Origin: Alphaproteobacteria bacterium
Lineage (GTDB): Bacteria > Pseudomonadota > Alphaproteobacteria > UBA8366 > GCA-2717185
NCBI GenBank assembly: GCA_012103325.1
Contig: WLWY01000001.1
Coordinates: 310,001 to 374,000 of the forward strand
DNA: 64,000 nucleotides
Reading direction: 5' to 3'
The notes beneath the pieces were generated by a model. The model did not search any database. It worked only from the letters and a program-made list of their open reading frames with translations, and was not told the origin of the DNA. A program made the position numbers and the translations under genes. Shown in pieces: positions 27,871 through 36,481 of this stretch (its first letter is position 1; every line of letters starts with the position of its first letter).

Positions 27871-27891
27871 GGCTTGTCCCGAGGGTCCATA

Positions 27892-28024
27892 TTGGTGCGA
27901 TACGCGGCTTGTGAGGATTGCGTGCGCGTTGATGCCAAGTGCTTGGTTACGTGCGTATCGAAGCGGCACCTTGGGTCCTCGGGTCGGGGCCCAAGGACAA
28001 CAAAAGACAGGACGGCATCTTATT
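27892..28024. repeat. Dispersed intergenic repeat, right copy
   Basis: Right partner of the repeat at 26444-26578, in direct orientation. It begins 13 bases after the IS4 target duplication. The rest of this intergenic space to 28202 holds a REP-like palindrome and no gene. Confidence 0.8.
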
Positions 28025-28052
28025 ATTGCAATCCTATGCGATGCTGAGAAAT

Positions 28053-28080
28053 GGATACTCGGATCAAGTCCGAGTATGAC
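28053..28080. repeat. REP-like palindrome
   Basis: The arms atactcgga/tccgagtat around a 5-base centre (tcaag) form a 9-bp hairpin followed by gac. It matches the general pattern of the other REP units in the window (gatcaagtccg core). Confidence 0.65.
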
Positions 28081-28202
28081 GTGGGGTGTTGCGGCGGCGG
28101 TTGACACTGTCCCATATCGATAGCGTGCGTTCCCTATCGTGATAGGCTTTAGTAACCTGTCATCGCTTTAAGTATTTCGAGACGGTGGAGGTTTGAAACG
28201 CC

Positions 28203-29915
28203 ATGCGGCATGACGTTACAGTCGACTACAATATCGACGCCAGCATGCGGGACGGCGTCGTTCTGCGGTCTGACATTTACAGGCCCACAACCGACGGATC
28301 ATTCCCGGCTCTGCTGTGCCGGACCCCTTATGGCAAGACGCGCCGGCCGTTGCACAAGAAGATCGGCAATGAAATGGCCGCGCGCGGTTATATCGTCGTC
28401 TTCCAGGACATACGGGGGCGTTACGACTCGGATGGCGAAGCGCGGCTGCATATGGGGAGCGATCCGCAGAACCCCTGCATCAATGACGGTTACGATACGG
28501 TCGAGTGGTGCGCCGCGCTGCCGGGCTCGACGGGCAAGATCGGCACGTTCGGGAATTCCTATTGCGGCATGACGCAATGGGAGATGGCGCCGACCCGGCC
28601 GCCGCATCTGGTTTGCATGTTTGCCCAGGGTGTCGTCGCCAATCATCTCGATCGCCATATGAGCGGCGTGATCCGGCTGGGCCGCCGCATGACCTGGGCC
28701 ATCAACAATATCAGCCCGGATTTCGCCCGGCGTCTCCAAGCGAAGGGCGCACCGAAGACGACGGAGGAAGCCGACGCCCTGTGGGAGGCCCGCGACCGCA
28801 GCAAATGGCTCTGGTTTCTGCCGATCTCCGAAATTCCCGAACAGGTGATGCCGGGCATGCGGGAATACTGGCTCCGCCTGTTGCACGAAACGGTCAAGGA
28901 TCACTTCCATCACCATGAGCGCCATAAGGAGGTGGACGTTCCGGTGCTCAGCGCGACCGGCTGGTACGACCAGCAGGTCGGCACCATCAAGCATTTCACC
29001 GGCATGACGCAGAACGCGATGACGGAACAGGCGCGCGAGAACCAGCGGCTGATCGTCGGGCCGTGGGGCCACACCACGTTGGCGCTCGACCGCGAGTTGG
29101 GCGAGATGGATTTCGGGGCGCAGGCGGCGCGCGATTATTTTGAGATGGCGGACGCCTGGTTCGGCAAATGGCTCAAGGGTGAGGAAACCGATGTCGACAC
29201 CTGGCCGCGAGCGCAGATATTCGTCATGGGCCGCAACGAATGGTGCAACGAAGAAACCTGGCCGCCGCAAGGCATGGCGCCAACGCCGTGGTATTTTCAC
29301 AGTGGCGGGCACGCCAATGGCAATGACGGCGACGGGGCCTTGTCTCCCGAGCCGCCCGGCGCGGAGCCGGCCGACACGTACGACTACGATCCCCGCGACC
29401 CGGTGATGACGATCTACACCATGGAAGGCCAGCAGGTCCCGATGGACCAGCGGCGGCTCGACGGGCGGCAGGATATCTTGAGCTACACCTCCGCCGCCGT
29501 CGATGTGCCGGTCGAGGTGGTCGGCCCGGTAGAGGTGCGGCTCTTCGCGTCGTCTTCCGCCCCGGATACCGACTTCATCGCCAAGCTCCTGGATATTCAC
29601 CCCGACGGCTTCGCACAGGAACTGTGCTACGGCTTGGTCCGCGCGCGCTATCGAAACGGCACCGACAGTACGGAACTGATCGAGCCCGGCAACATCTACA
29701 ACTATACGATTACGCTGAACCCGACCGGGAATCGCTTTCTCAAAGGCCACAGGATACGCGTCGATATTCAGAGCAGCGATTTCCCGAATTTCGACCGCAA
29801 CCACAATACCGGCGGCGACGACTACTTCGATCCAACATTGGCGGTCGCGCACCAGACCGTTTTTCACGATGCCGAACATGCGTCGCATATCGTGCTGCCG
29901 GTGATGCCGCTTTGA
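28203..29915 (+). CDS. CocE/NonD family hydrolase (X-Pro dipeptidyl-peptidase S15-like)
   Basis: A 570-residue serine hydrolase of the CocE type. MRDGVVLRSDIYRP opens the alpha/beta domain; the nucleophile Ser is in GTFGNSYCGMTQW (GxSYxG), the Asp lies in LSATGWYDQQVG, and the His in RLIVGPWGHTTL. The C-terminal jelly-roll domain (from about residue 400) contains SYTSAAVDVPVEVVGPVEVR and RIRVDIQSSDFPNFDRN. These enzymes cleave esters or amides, including cocaine in the founding case; the natural substrate here is unknown. No signal peptide is seen. Confidence 0.9.
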   Translation: MRHDVTVDYNIDASMRDGVVLRSDIYRPTTDGSFPALLCRTPYGKTRRPLHKKIGNEMAARGYIVVFQDIRGRYDSDGEARLHMGSDPQNPCINDGYDTVEWCAALPGSTGKIGTFGNSYCGMTQWEMAPTRPPHLVCMFAQGVVANHLDRHMSGVIRLGRRMTWAINNISPDFARRLQAKGAPKTTEEADALWEARDRSKWLWFLPISEIPEQVMPGMREYWLRLLHETVKDHFHHHERHKEVDVPVLSATGWYDQQVGTIKHFTGMTQNAMTEQARENQRLIVGPWGHTTLALDRELGEMDFGAQAARDYFEMADAWFGKWLKGEETDVDTWPRAQIFVMGRNEWCNEETWPPQGMAPTPWYFHSGGHANGNDGDGALSPEPPGAEPADTYDYDPRDPVMTIYTMEGQQVPMDQRRLDGRQDILSYTSAAVDVPVEVVGPVEVRLFASSSAPDTDFIAKLLDIHPDGFAQELCYGLVRARYRNGTDSTELIEPGNIYNYTITLNPTGNRFLKGHRIRVDIQSSDFPNFDRNHNTGGDDYFDPTLAVAHQTVFHDAEHASHIVLPVMPL

Positions 29916-29973
29916 TTATGCGGGTGCGGTGAGGGCGGACGTAGCCCCTTATCGCTGCCAAAAATTCCACCCC

Positions 29974-30183
29974 GTCATCCTCGACTTGATCGAGGATCCA
30001 GTCCGTCACCCGAAAGGCCACCGTCCCGCTTGAGGCTCGCTCCAAACATATGAAGCCGCCCTTCGTGACGCATCGTGTCAGGACGGTTAGGCTGAGTACG
30101 CGCGGCAACCCGGCGGGGCGGACTTCTATAGTCCACCGTACCGGATCAGCGTTGCCTGGATCCTCGATCAGGTCGAGGATGAC
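29974..30183. repeat. REP-bounded composite repeat, copy A (210 bp)
   Basis: It starts with gtcatcctcgacttgatc (29974) and ends with the inverted form at 30158-30183. The interior (cacccgaaaggccaccg, gccggatcagcgttgcctgg-like blocks) matches copy B at 41671-41852. It fills nearly all of the space between the CocE-type gene and the M19 peptidase gene. Confidence 0.85.
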
Positions 30184-30213
30184 TGCTTTTATAGATAGAG
30201 ACGGAGTCGCCTC

Positions 30214-31218
30214 ATGACCCCCGAAGACCTCCACCGCGACGCCATCGTCATCGACGCGACCTGTCCGCTGGCACGGGCGACTGAATACATCGACTGGTGG
30301 CGCGAGGGCGGGGCGACGGCGATTGCGCCGACCGTGACGGGGATGCGCGGCAATGCGCGCACCGGGTTCGAGCAGATCGGCGGCTGGCACCGCTATGCGC
30401 GCGAACGCGGCGACACGCTCATCGTGCGCAGCGCCGCCGACATCGAGCGCGCCAAGGCGGAAGGCAAGCTCGGCCTCATCCTGCACTGCCAGGGCACGGC
30501 TTTGATCGAGGACGAGATCGATCTCGTCGACAGCTATTACGAGGCGGGGCTGCGCATCGTGCAGCTTTGCTACAACACCAAGAACCTGGTCGGCGACGGC
30601 TCCGGCGAGCGCACCGATGCCGGGCTCAGCCATTTCGGCGTGCGGCTGATCGAGCGGCTCAACGCGCTCGGCATGATCGTCGACTGCGCCCATACCGGCG
30701 AGCGCACCAGCCTGGAAGCGGTCGAGCATTCCAGCGCCCCGGTCATCATCAGCCACGCCAACGCCTATGCGGTGCAGGACAACAACCGCAATGTCAGCGA
30801 CGAGCTGATCCGCGCGGTGGCGGCAAGCGGTGGCGTGGTCGGCACCGTCGGCTTCCCCGCCTTCCTCACCTGGGACGGTCAGCCGGGCCTCGACCGGTTC
30901 ATCGACGACATCGCCTACAAGGCGGACCTGGTCGGCATCGACCATACGGGCATCGGCATCGACTACTACCAGGGCCAGCACCCGGTCGAGGACGACACGG
31001 CGGCGCAAGCGCGCTACGACACCCTGGTCCGCGGCGGCCACTGGCGCCCGGCGGAATACCCGCCGCCGCCCTACAAGTTTCCCGAAGGCATCGAGACGCC
31101 GCGGACGCTGCAGCGGCTGACCGAACGGCTGGCGGCACGCCAGTTCAGCGAGGCGGACATCCGCAAGGTGCTGGGGCTGAACTGGATGCGGGTGTATCGG
31201 GCGGTGTGGGGTGGGTGA
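30214..31218 (+). CDS. M19 (membrane/renal dipeptidase) family protein with altered metal site
   Basis: A 334-residue TIM-barrel protein of the M19 dipeptidase family. The late ligands are visible: His in IVDCAHTGERT and His in APVIISHANAY; VGIDHTGIGIDYY is the last conserved block. However, the N-terminal HxD motif of active dipeptidases is replaced by VIDATCPLA, and the bridging Glu (usually in a E-G-x-x segment) appears to be Gln in LHCQGTALIE. It may therefore bind one metal, act on another substrate, or be inactive. No signal peptide is seen. The start is ATG at 30214, 30 bases after a composite repeat. Confidence 0.82.
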   Translation: MTPEDLHRDAIVIDATCPLARATEYIDWWREGGATAIAPTVTGMRGNARTGFEQIGGWHRYARERGDTLIVRSAADIERAKAEGKLGLILHCQGTALIEDEIDLVDSYYEAGLRIVQLCYNTKNLVGDGSGERTDAGLSHFGVRLIERLNALGMIVDCAHTGERTSLEAVEHSSAPVIISHANAYAVQDNNRNVSDELIRAVAASGGVVGTVGFPAFLTWDGQPGLDRFIDDIAYKADLVGIDHTGIGIDYYQGQHPVEDDTAAQARYDTLVRGGHWRPAEYPPPPYKFPEGIETPRTLQRLTERLAARQFSEADIRKVLGLNWMRVYRAVWGG

Positions 31219-31283
31219 GCGTCGCTTTCCAGTAACGCAGAGTACCGGCCTCTCGATCTCGTCGCCTCCAACCTCACGCCCCA

Positions 31284-31309
31284 GTCATCCCGGACTTGAT
31301 CCGGGATCC
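31284..31309. repeat. REP palindrome
   Basis: gtcatcccggacttgatccg followed by ggatcc forms an imperfect hairpin. It is the same family as the ends of the composite repeats, with cgg in place of tcg in the stem. Confidence 0.75.
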
Positions 31310-31637
31310 AGACAACGGTCTTCATGCGGAAGGCGGCTTACCAATTTAGGCAGTCATAAACCGTGCCCGGAAAATCCATCGCCGCTGCTACGTAGCTGAA
31401 TTTCATATTGTGTCGCCAGAACAAGGGAAACAATTTCGATTTTTCATTATCTAAATAATTCTGAGGTCTTGGGAGATTGCGATAATTGCAGAAGTTACTG
31501 GGACAGATATAACTTGGTCTAATGCAGACCTTTTGGGAACTGAGAGTCAAAATTTATAGTTGAAATTTTGGCTAATGGTGCTTCGCTGTTTTTGAGTTAG
31601 GTACTATGTTTAGTACATTCTCGAAATGGGTGGTCCA
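31310..31637. other. AT-rich non-coding stretch
   Basis: No supported gene. Base composition turns AT-rich from about 31380, in line with the lipoprotein gene that follows. The promoter of that gene should lie here, but no convincing -35/-10 pair is evident. Confidence 0.5.
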
Positions 31638-32246
31638 ATGAGAAAATTGCTTGTCTTTTATCTTCTTCCCTACCTTTTTTTGGTTGCCTGTGGCGACGAA
31701 GGAAATGACGATGGAATCCCTTATCCACGTGTAGATGCACAAATCGTCATCGACGGTTTTACCCGTGGTTCACAATGGTGTTCCGAACCCAAAAATGACG
31801 AATGTAAAGCAGTCGAAACGCTAGATCACATTACTAAAAATGGAATTTCTCTCAACCTAATTATGGGAGAACTGTATTCCTACAAAGTGAAGACTAAGAT
31901 CGATATTTTTCTACGGAACAACATGATTTGTGCCGATCTCGAGAATATCACAGAAAAAATATTCGCTTACAACACGTCCGACAAGGAGGGCCGAATTGGA
32001 CGATTCGACAAGTTAGTAAAATTCGAAAAACTCCAGAATTTTCGCACGTTGGTCGGAGGTGCTTTAAAAGCAGAAGGAGAAAAATGCTATGCTTACTACT
32101 CGATGAGCGAAAAAAACGGACAAATCGAAAAATTCTTTGTTGTTGAATATATCGACGGTATTCGACAGTTAACCGACAAAAAAACAGGAACTGGAAAATT
32201 CTTTACAAGAAAGTCCCTTCTGTCATTGCATAACGAAATAAAATAG
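31638..32246 (+). CDS. AT-rich lipoprotein of unknown function
   Basis: A 202-residue protein starting MRKLLVFYLLPYLFLVACGD, a classic lipoprotein signal with lipobox LVAC. The ATG at 31638 is preferred to the one at 31626 because it gives a compact signal peptide and has a ggtgg ribosome site. The mature part is rich in Lys, Asp and Asn, with Cys pairs in QWCSEPKNDECKA that could form a disulfide. No family is recognised. Its low GC and different codon use against the neighbours suggest recent acquisition. Confidence 0.75.
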   Translation: MRKLLVFYLLPYLFLVACGDEGNDDGIPYPRVDAQIVIDGFTRGSQWCSEPKNDECKAVETLDHITKNGISLNLIMGELYSYKVKTKIDIFLRNNMICADLENITEKIFAYNTSDKEGRIGRFDKLVKFEKLQNFRTLVGGALKAEGEKCYAYYSMSEKNGQIEKFFVVEYIDGIRQLTDKKTGTGKFFTRKSLLSLHNEIK

Positions 32247-32316
32247 CTCTTAGCTTAATGCAATTACACAGTAACATGCATCTGGGGCAAGGTCTTTCGG
32301 TAATGCATTTCACGGA

Positions 32317-32625
32317 TCACTCGGCCCAAAGCTCCTTCAACACATCAGCATCCGGCGCCACACCCAACCCCGCCCCCTCCGTCAACACCGGTAGCCCGCC
32401 CGTCAGCAATTCGCGGATCGGGTTCGGGTTGGCGTCGACTTCCAGGATGCCGGTGCCCCCGGCAGCCGCAAGGCAGTGGGCGGCGGCGAGGATTCCGATG
32501 GGGCCGGCGAGGAAGTGCGGGCAGTAGGTTTGGCCCGCCGCGACGATGCGGCGCGCGAGTGGCAGGGTCTTGGTGAAGCCGCCCCATTTGCACATGTCCG
32601 GCTGCATGACCCCACGCCCGCCACA
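32317..32625 (-). pseudogene. 3' fragment of an enolase-superfamily (mandelate racemase/MLE-like) gene
   Basis: About 100 codons encode a recognisable C-terminus. It reads GVMQPDMCKWGGFTKTLPLA, then YCPHFLAGPIGILAAAHCLA, then GILEVDANPNPIRELL, and ends at a stop. The catalytic barrel before this is missing: the upstream sequence in the same frame is only the antisense of the PhyH gene. The open frame to 33531 is therefore misleading. It is a 5'-truncated remnant cut near 32625. Confidence 0.8.
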
Positions 32626-32700
32626 TATTGACCGGGGTCGGCGGGATGACGATGCTTGGGCGCAAGAGAAAACTCTCGCCTCGAACAAGGGACGCGCCAC

Positions 32701-33549
32701 ATGACATCGCTCAGCGCGGAACAGGTTGCCAAATTCAAACATGACGGCTTTCTGTCGCCCTTCCCGCTTCTGAGCGAAGCGGAGCGGCAGGACTGTCTGC
32801 AGGGGCTGGCGCGGCTCGAAGCCTGGCTCGGCGCGCCGGTCAATGCGACGAAAGAGCTGAAATGGCGGACCATGCCCTATATCACGATGCCCTGGGCGCT
32901 TCGCCTGGCGACCGATTCGCGGATTCTCGACAAGGTCGAGGATCTGTTGGGGCCGGATCTGCTGCTCTATACGGGAACGTTCTTCATCAAGGAGGCCAAC
33001 ACCGCAATATGGGCCGACTGGCATCAGGATTCGGCCTATCACGGCTATGAGCCGATGGAGCAGGTCGGAGCCTGGATCGCGCTTAGCGACGCGGCCGAGG
33101 ATGCAGGCTGTATGGAGGTCATGCCCTGGGGCGGCGCGCCCCGCCTGATGCATCACGAGGCGCATGTCGTCGAAAACAGCGTCAATCGCGCAGGGCAGCG
33201 GATCACTGAGCCCCTCGATGCCAGCAAGGCCGTCGCCATGCCGCTGAAGGCGGGCGAATTTTCGTTTCACCACGGGCTGTGCCCGCACCGGTCCGGCCCG
33301 AACACCACCGGTTACCGCCGCATCGGCCTCGCCTTCAATTACATACCCGCCTCCGTGAAGCCAACCGGCAGCTTCGCGATGCGGATGATGCTGGTGCGCG
33401 GCGAAGACCGCTGGAAGCATTTCGGCGCCATAGAGCGGCCCGCCGAAGAGCTGAGCCCAGCCGCGATCGAAGAACACGAACAGGCGGTGACCCTGTACCG
33501 CGAGACCTACTACGAACAGGAGCCGCGGCACGGCAAACGGTTTGGATAA
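32701..33549 (+). CDS. Phytanoyl-CoA dioxygenase (PhyH) family protein
   Basis: A 282-residue non-heme iron, 2-oxoglutarate-dependent oxygenase. The iron ligands are the HxD in WADWHQDSAYHG and the distal His in HHGLCPHRSGPN, with Arg nearby for 2-oxoglutarate (TGYRRIGLAFNYIP). It starts with SAEQVAKFKHDGFLSPFPLL, as usual for the family. The ATG at 32701 has an aaggga ribosome site. The substrate is unknown. It sits between the truncated enolase-like gene and an IS5 element, so an original operon may have been broken. Confidence 0.9.
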   Translation: MTSLSAEQVAKFKHDGFLSPFPLLSEAERQDCLQGLARLEAWLGAPVNATKELKWRTMPYITMPWALRLATDSRILDKVEDLLGPDLLLYTGTFFIKEANTAIWADWHQDSAYHGYEPMEQVGAWIALSDAAEDAGCMEVMPWGGAPRLMHHEAHVVENSVNRAGQRITEPLDASKAVAMPLKAGEFSFHHGLCPHRSGPNTTGYRRIGLAFNYIPASVKPTGSFAMRMMLVRGEDRWKHFGAIERPAEELSPAAIEEHEQAVTLYRETYYEQEPRHGKRFG

Positions 33550-33694
33550 GTGACGGGACGCGGTGCCTGGTTGGCGGGTATTAGGGCACGATGAAACGAG
33601 GGTCGTTCGCGATTTTTCCCCTCACCCCAAAGAGACTTCTGCAAAACTGCAACTGGAACCGTCGTCCACCCCCACCTCAATCCTCCCCCCTCAA

Positions 33695-34852
33695 GGAGAC
33701 CTCTGCGAAATGGGTAGCAACTTTGTCGAAACGGTGATTCTTTAGAGTGATCGCTATGACGGAGGTCTTGATGGGTGAGAAGCGGGTTGGTGAGGGTGGC
33801 TTTGCGGATGCGTTTGTGGCGCCGGGTGCGGGTTCGAATAAACGTCTGGAGCGTATCGAAGGTCTTTTCGACTGGTCTCGCTTCGAGAAGCTCCTGAAGT
33901 CGGTTCGCTCGAAGAAGGGGCGCAGAGGGTATCCGGCGCTGTCGATGTACAAGGCGGTTTTGCTGCAGCAATGGTATGGTCTTTCCGACCCGGACCTGGA
34001 GGAGGCGTTGGGGGATCGTCTGTCGTTCCGACGGTTCTGCGGGTTCTCGTTGAGCGACGAGACACCGGACGAGACGACGTTCGTGCGCTTCCGGGCGGCG
34101 CTGGCAGAGAGGAAACTGACGGCGAAGCTTCTGGCGGAAACGAACCGGCAGTTGGAGCGTCACGGGCTGATGCTGAAGACGGGCACACTGATCGATGCCA
34201 CCCTGATCGAGGCTTCGGTCAGCCGGCCGTCCGGTGTTTCCGGCGAGCGTTCGGCGCTCGATCCGGATGCCGATTGGACGCGGCGCGGGCGCACGGCCTA
34301 TTTCGGGTACAAGGCGCATATCGCCGTCGATCAGGGCTCCGAATTGATCCGCGATGCGATGATGACGTCGGCCAAAACCTATGAGAGCGAAGTGGCCGAC
34401 GCGCTGATCCAGGGCGACGAGCGGGCGGTCTATGCTGACAAAGCCTATGAGCACAAGGAGCGCCGCCGGCGCCTCAAGGCGAGGGGCATCAAGGACCGGA
34501 TCATGCACCGCAGCCATAAGAACCAACCGGCGCTGCCGCACTGGCAACAGGTCCGCAACCGCCTGATCTCCCCGATCCGCGCTAATGTCGAGCGCCTGTT
34601 CGGAACTCTGAAGCGGTCTTACCGATACCGCCGGGCCCGATACAGGGGGATGCAGAAGAACCAGTCCCACCTTCATCTCCTGTGCATCGCCATGAACCTG
34701 AGACGTGCCGAAACTCTTATGCCCTGACACCGTCCCTTGCCGATCTCGTCAAGAGCGTCCCAAAACCCAACGCGAAAAACCGCCAAACCTATGCACCAAC
34801 CTCCAAACCCAACGATTATCTCCGATCCTGAACCCGTTTCGCAGAGGTCTCC
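33695..34852 (+). mobile_element. IS5-family insertion sequence
   Basis: A 1158-bp element bounded by inverted repeats that begin ggagacctctgcgaaa (33695 and, inverted, 34852). The 4-base sequence tcaa on both sides (33691-33694, 34853-34856) fits the short target duplication of the IS5 family. Similar but degenerate ends lie outside it at 33632-33649 and 34971-34989, which suggests insertion into an older relative. Confidence 0.85.
33771..34727 (+). CDS. IS5-family transposase
   Basis: A 318-residue DDE transposase from the ATG at 33771, which has ggagg five bases upstream (ATG 33756 is also in frame). It contains YPALSMYKAVLLQQWYGLSD, the RLSFRRFCGF segment, the catalytic Asp in GTLIDATLIEA, Asp in AVYADKAYEHKERR and the Glu in RANVERLFGTLKRSYRYRRA. 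The reading frame is intact, so the element may be active. Confidence 0.93.
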   Translation: MGEKRVGEGGFADAFVAPGAGSNKRLERIEGLFDWSRFEKLLKSVRSKKGRRGYPALSMYKAVLLQQWYGLSDPDLEEALGDRLSFRRFCGFSLSDETPDETTFVRFRAALAERKLTAKLLAETNRQLERHGLMLKTGTLIDATLIEASVSRPSGVSGERSALDPDADWTRRGRTAYFGYKAHIAVDQGSELIRDAMMTSAKTYESEVADALIQGDERAVYADKAYEHKERRRRLKARGIKDRIMHRSHKNQPALPHWQQVRNRLISPIRANVERLFGTLKRSYRYRRARYRGMQKNQSHLHLLCIAMNLRRAETLMP

Positions 34853-35073
34853 TCAAGGGGGAGGAGAGCAACTCGCTGATCCGCCAGAGTTATCCCTTCC
34901 CCCTTGAGGGGCTGAAATGTCCATCATAGGCATTTCAGGCTAGGAAGGGGGTGGAAACGGTGTCGGCGGCACTATTTCGCAGAGGCCTCTCTGGCGAGAG
35001 GGAGGCCCCCGCGCAGCGGGAGGGCGAGGGAGGGCGGCCTTGGGTTTAAGACCTGCCTACCCCCACCGCCCCC

Positions 35074-36306
35074 TCAGATGACGTTATCCGCGCGCATCTT
35101 CTCGACCTCTTCCGCCGAGAGGCCGAGCCAGTCGCCGTAGATTTCCTCGTTGTTGCCGCCATGGATGGGGGCGGTGCGCAGCGGGACCTTGCTGTCGGAC
35201 ATCATGATCGGGGTGCCCGGCACGATCATTTCACCGCGCACGGGGTGGTCGATTTTGGCCATGATGCCGCGCTTTTGCAGATCCTCGTCCTCGAGCTGTT
35301 CCTTCATGTTGAAGACCGCACCGCAAGGCACCTTGGCGCGGGCGATGGTTTCCATCACCTCCTGCTTGGTGTGCTGCATCGTCCATTCGGAAATCGCCGC
35401 GTCGACGACGTCCTTGTGTTCGAAGCGCATGCCGCCATCCTGCAGGCGCGGATCGTCGAGCAGATCCTCGCGGCCGATGGCCTTGACCAGCCGGCGCCAG
35501 TGTTCCTCGTTGCCGCGCGAGGCGAAGATATAGGCCCAGTCGTCGAGCCCGCCCGGCTTGCAGGGAAACAGCCCGCCGGGCGCGGTGCCGATGACGTCGT
35601 TGCCGCCACGCGGCAGCAGCGAGCCGTCCTCGCGCTGGGCCTGGCGGCTCATCGGGGTGCGGCTATAATTGACCATCGCGTCGCGCATGGCGATCTGGAC
35701 GTGCTGGCCCTTGCCCGTGGTGACGCGCTGGAACAGGGCGGCGAGAATGCCCATCGCGGCCATCATGCCGGTGCCGGTGTCGCCCATCGTGGCACCCGGG
35801 CGGACCGGCGGCTGGTCGGGGAATCCGTTGATGGCGAAGGTGCCGCCGGCGGCCTGCGCGATCATGTCGAAGGCGAGATAGTCGGCCTGCGGACCCTCGG
35901 GCGAGAAGCCCTTGACCTGCGCGAAGATGACCCGCGGGTTGATCTCGCTCAGCCGTTCATAGTCGAAGCCGAGCCTGGCGAAGGTGCCGGGCGCCATGTT
36001 TTCGATGACGACGTCGACTTCCTTGACCATCTTCTCGATCAGCGCCTTGCCTTCCGGCGATTTCAGATTGCAGGTGATGCTCTTCTTGTTGGTGTTGTAG
36101 AAGATGAAATAGTGGGCGTCCGCGTCGGGGCGGTCGCTGAAGCCCCAGCGGCCCGGTTCGCCGCGTTTCGGTTCTTCGACCTTGACGACTTCCGCGCCCA
36201 TCCAGGCCAGCGCCTGGGTGCAGGACGGCCCGGCCTCGAACTGGGTGAAGTCGAGAACCTTGATGCCGTCGAGCGCGGTGGCGCTGGTTGCGTTGATTCC
36301 GTCCAT
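35074..36306 (-). CDS. Class III (CaiB/BaiF) CoA-transferase
   Basis: A 410-residue family III CoA-transferase. DGIKVLDFTQFEAGPSCTQA and LAWMGAEVVKVEEP form the N-terminal CoA-binding part, NKKSITCNLKSPEG follows, and the catalytic Asp is in GATMGDTGTGMMAAMG. GGLFPCKPGGLDDWAYIFAS is the later core. These enzymes exchange CoA between an acyl-CoA and a free acid through an aspartyl-CoA ester. The ribosome site ggaggaa is good. It is a paralogue of the gene at 42039, sharing the DFTQFEAGP(S/T)CT(Q/E)ALAWMGAEVVK pattern. It is divergent from the epimerase. Confidence 0.92.
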   Translation of the reverse strand: MDGINATSATALDGIKVLDFTQFEAGPSCTQALAWMGAEVVKVEEPKRGEPGRWGFSDRPDADAHYFIFYNTNKKSITCNLKSPEGKALIEKMVKEVDVVIENMAPGTFARLGFDYERLSEINPRVIFAQVKGFSPEGPQADYLAFDMIAQAAGGTFAINGFPDQPPVRPGATMGDTGTGMMAAMGILAALFQRVTTGKGQHVQIAMRDAMVNYSRTPMSRQAQREDGSLLPRGGNDVIGTAPGGLFPCKPGGLDDWAYIFASRGNEEHWRRLVKAIGREDLLDDPRLQDGGMRFEHKDVVDAAISEWTMQHTKQEVMETIARAKVPCGAVFNMKEQLEDEDLQKRGIMAKIDHPVRGEMIVPGTPIMMSDSKVPLRTAPIHGGNNEEIYGDWLGLSAEEVEKMRADNVI

Positions 36307-36481
36307 GAAACTATTCCTCCGTCTTTAGTGTCCGACCCAAGCCTGCGGTTTATTGCTGTGCTCAGTCTAGACCATGGCGGCCGTCTGACGAAATTCGCTC
36401 CGTTCGGCCCCGCGCCCGTTTGGCTTCTTCCCCCGCGGGCAATACCATATCGTCGTACGAACAACGCTAAAGGGAGGTCCC

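Noticed and set aside
32317-33531. A 404-codon minus-strand frame that seems to be one gene
   Set aside because: Only the last 100 codons resemble a protein family (enolase superfamily); the rest is antisense to the PhyH gene with its iron ligands in frame.
33510-34730. A 406-codon minus-strand frame opposite the IS5 transposase
   Set aside because: The plus strand carries the DDE residues; the minus frame also crosses the element end, so it is a shadow.
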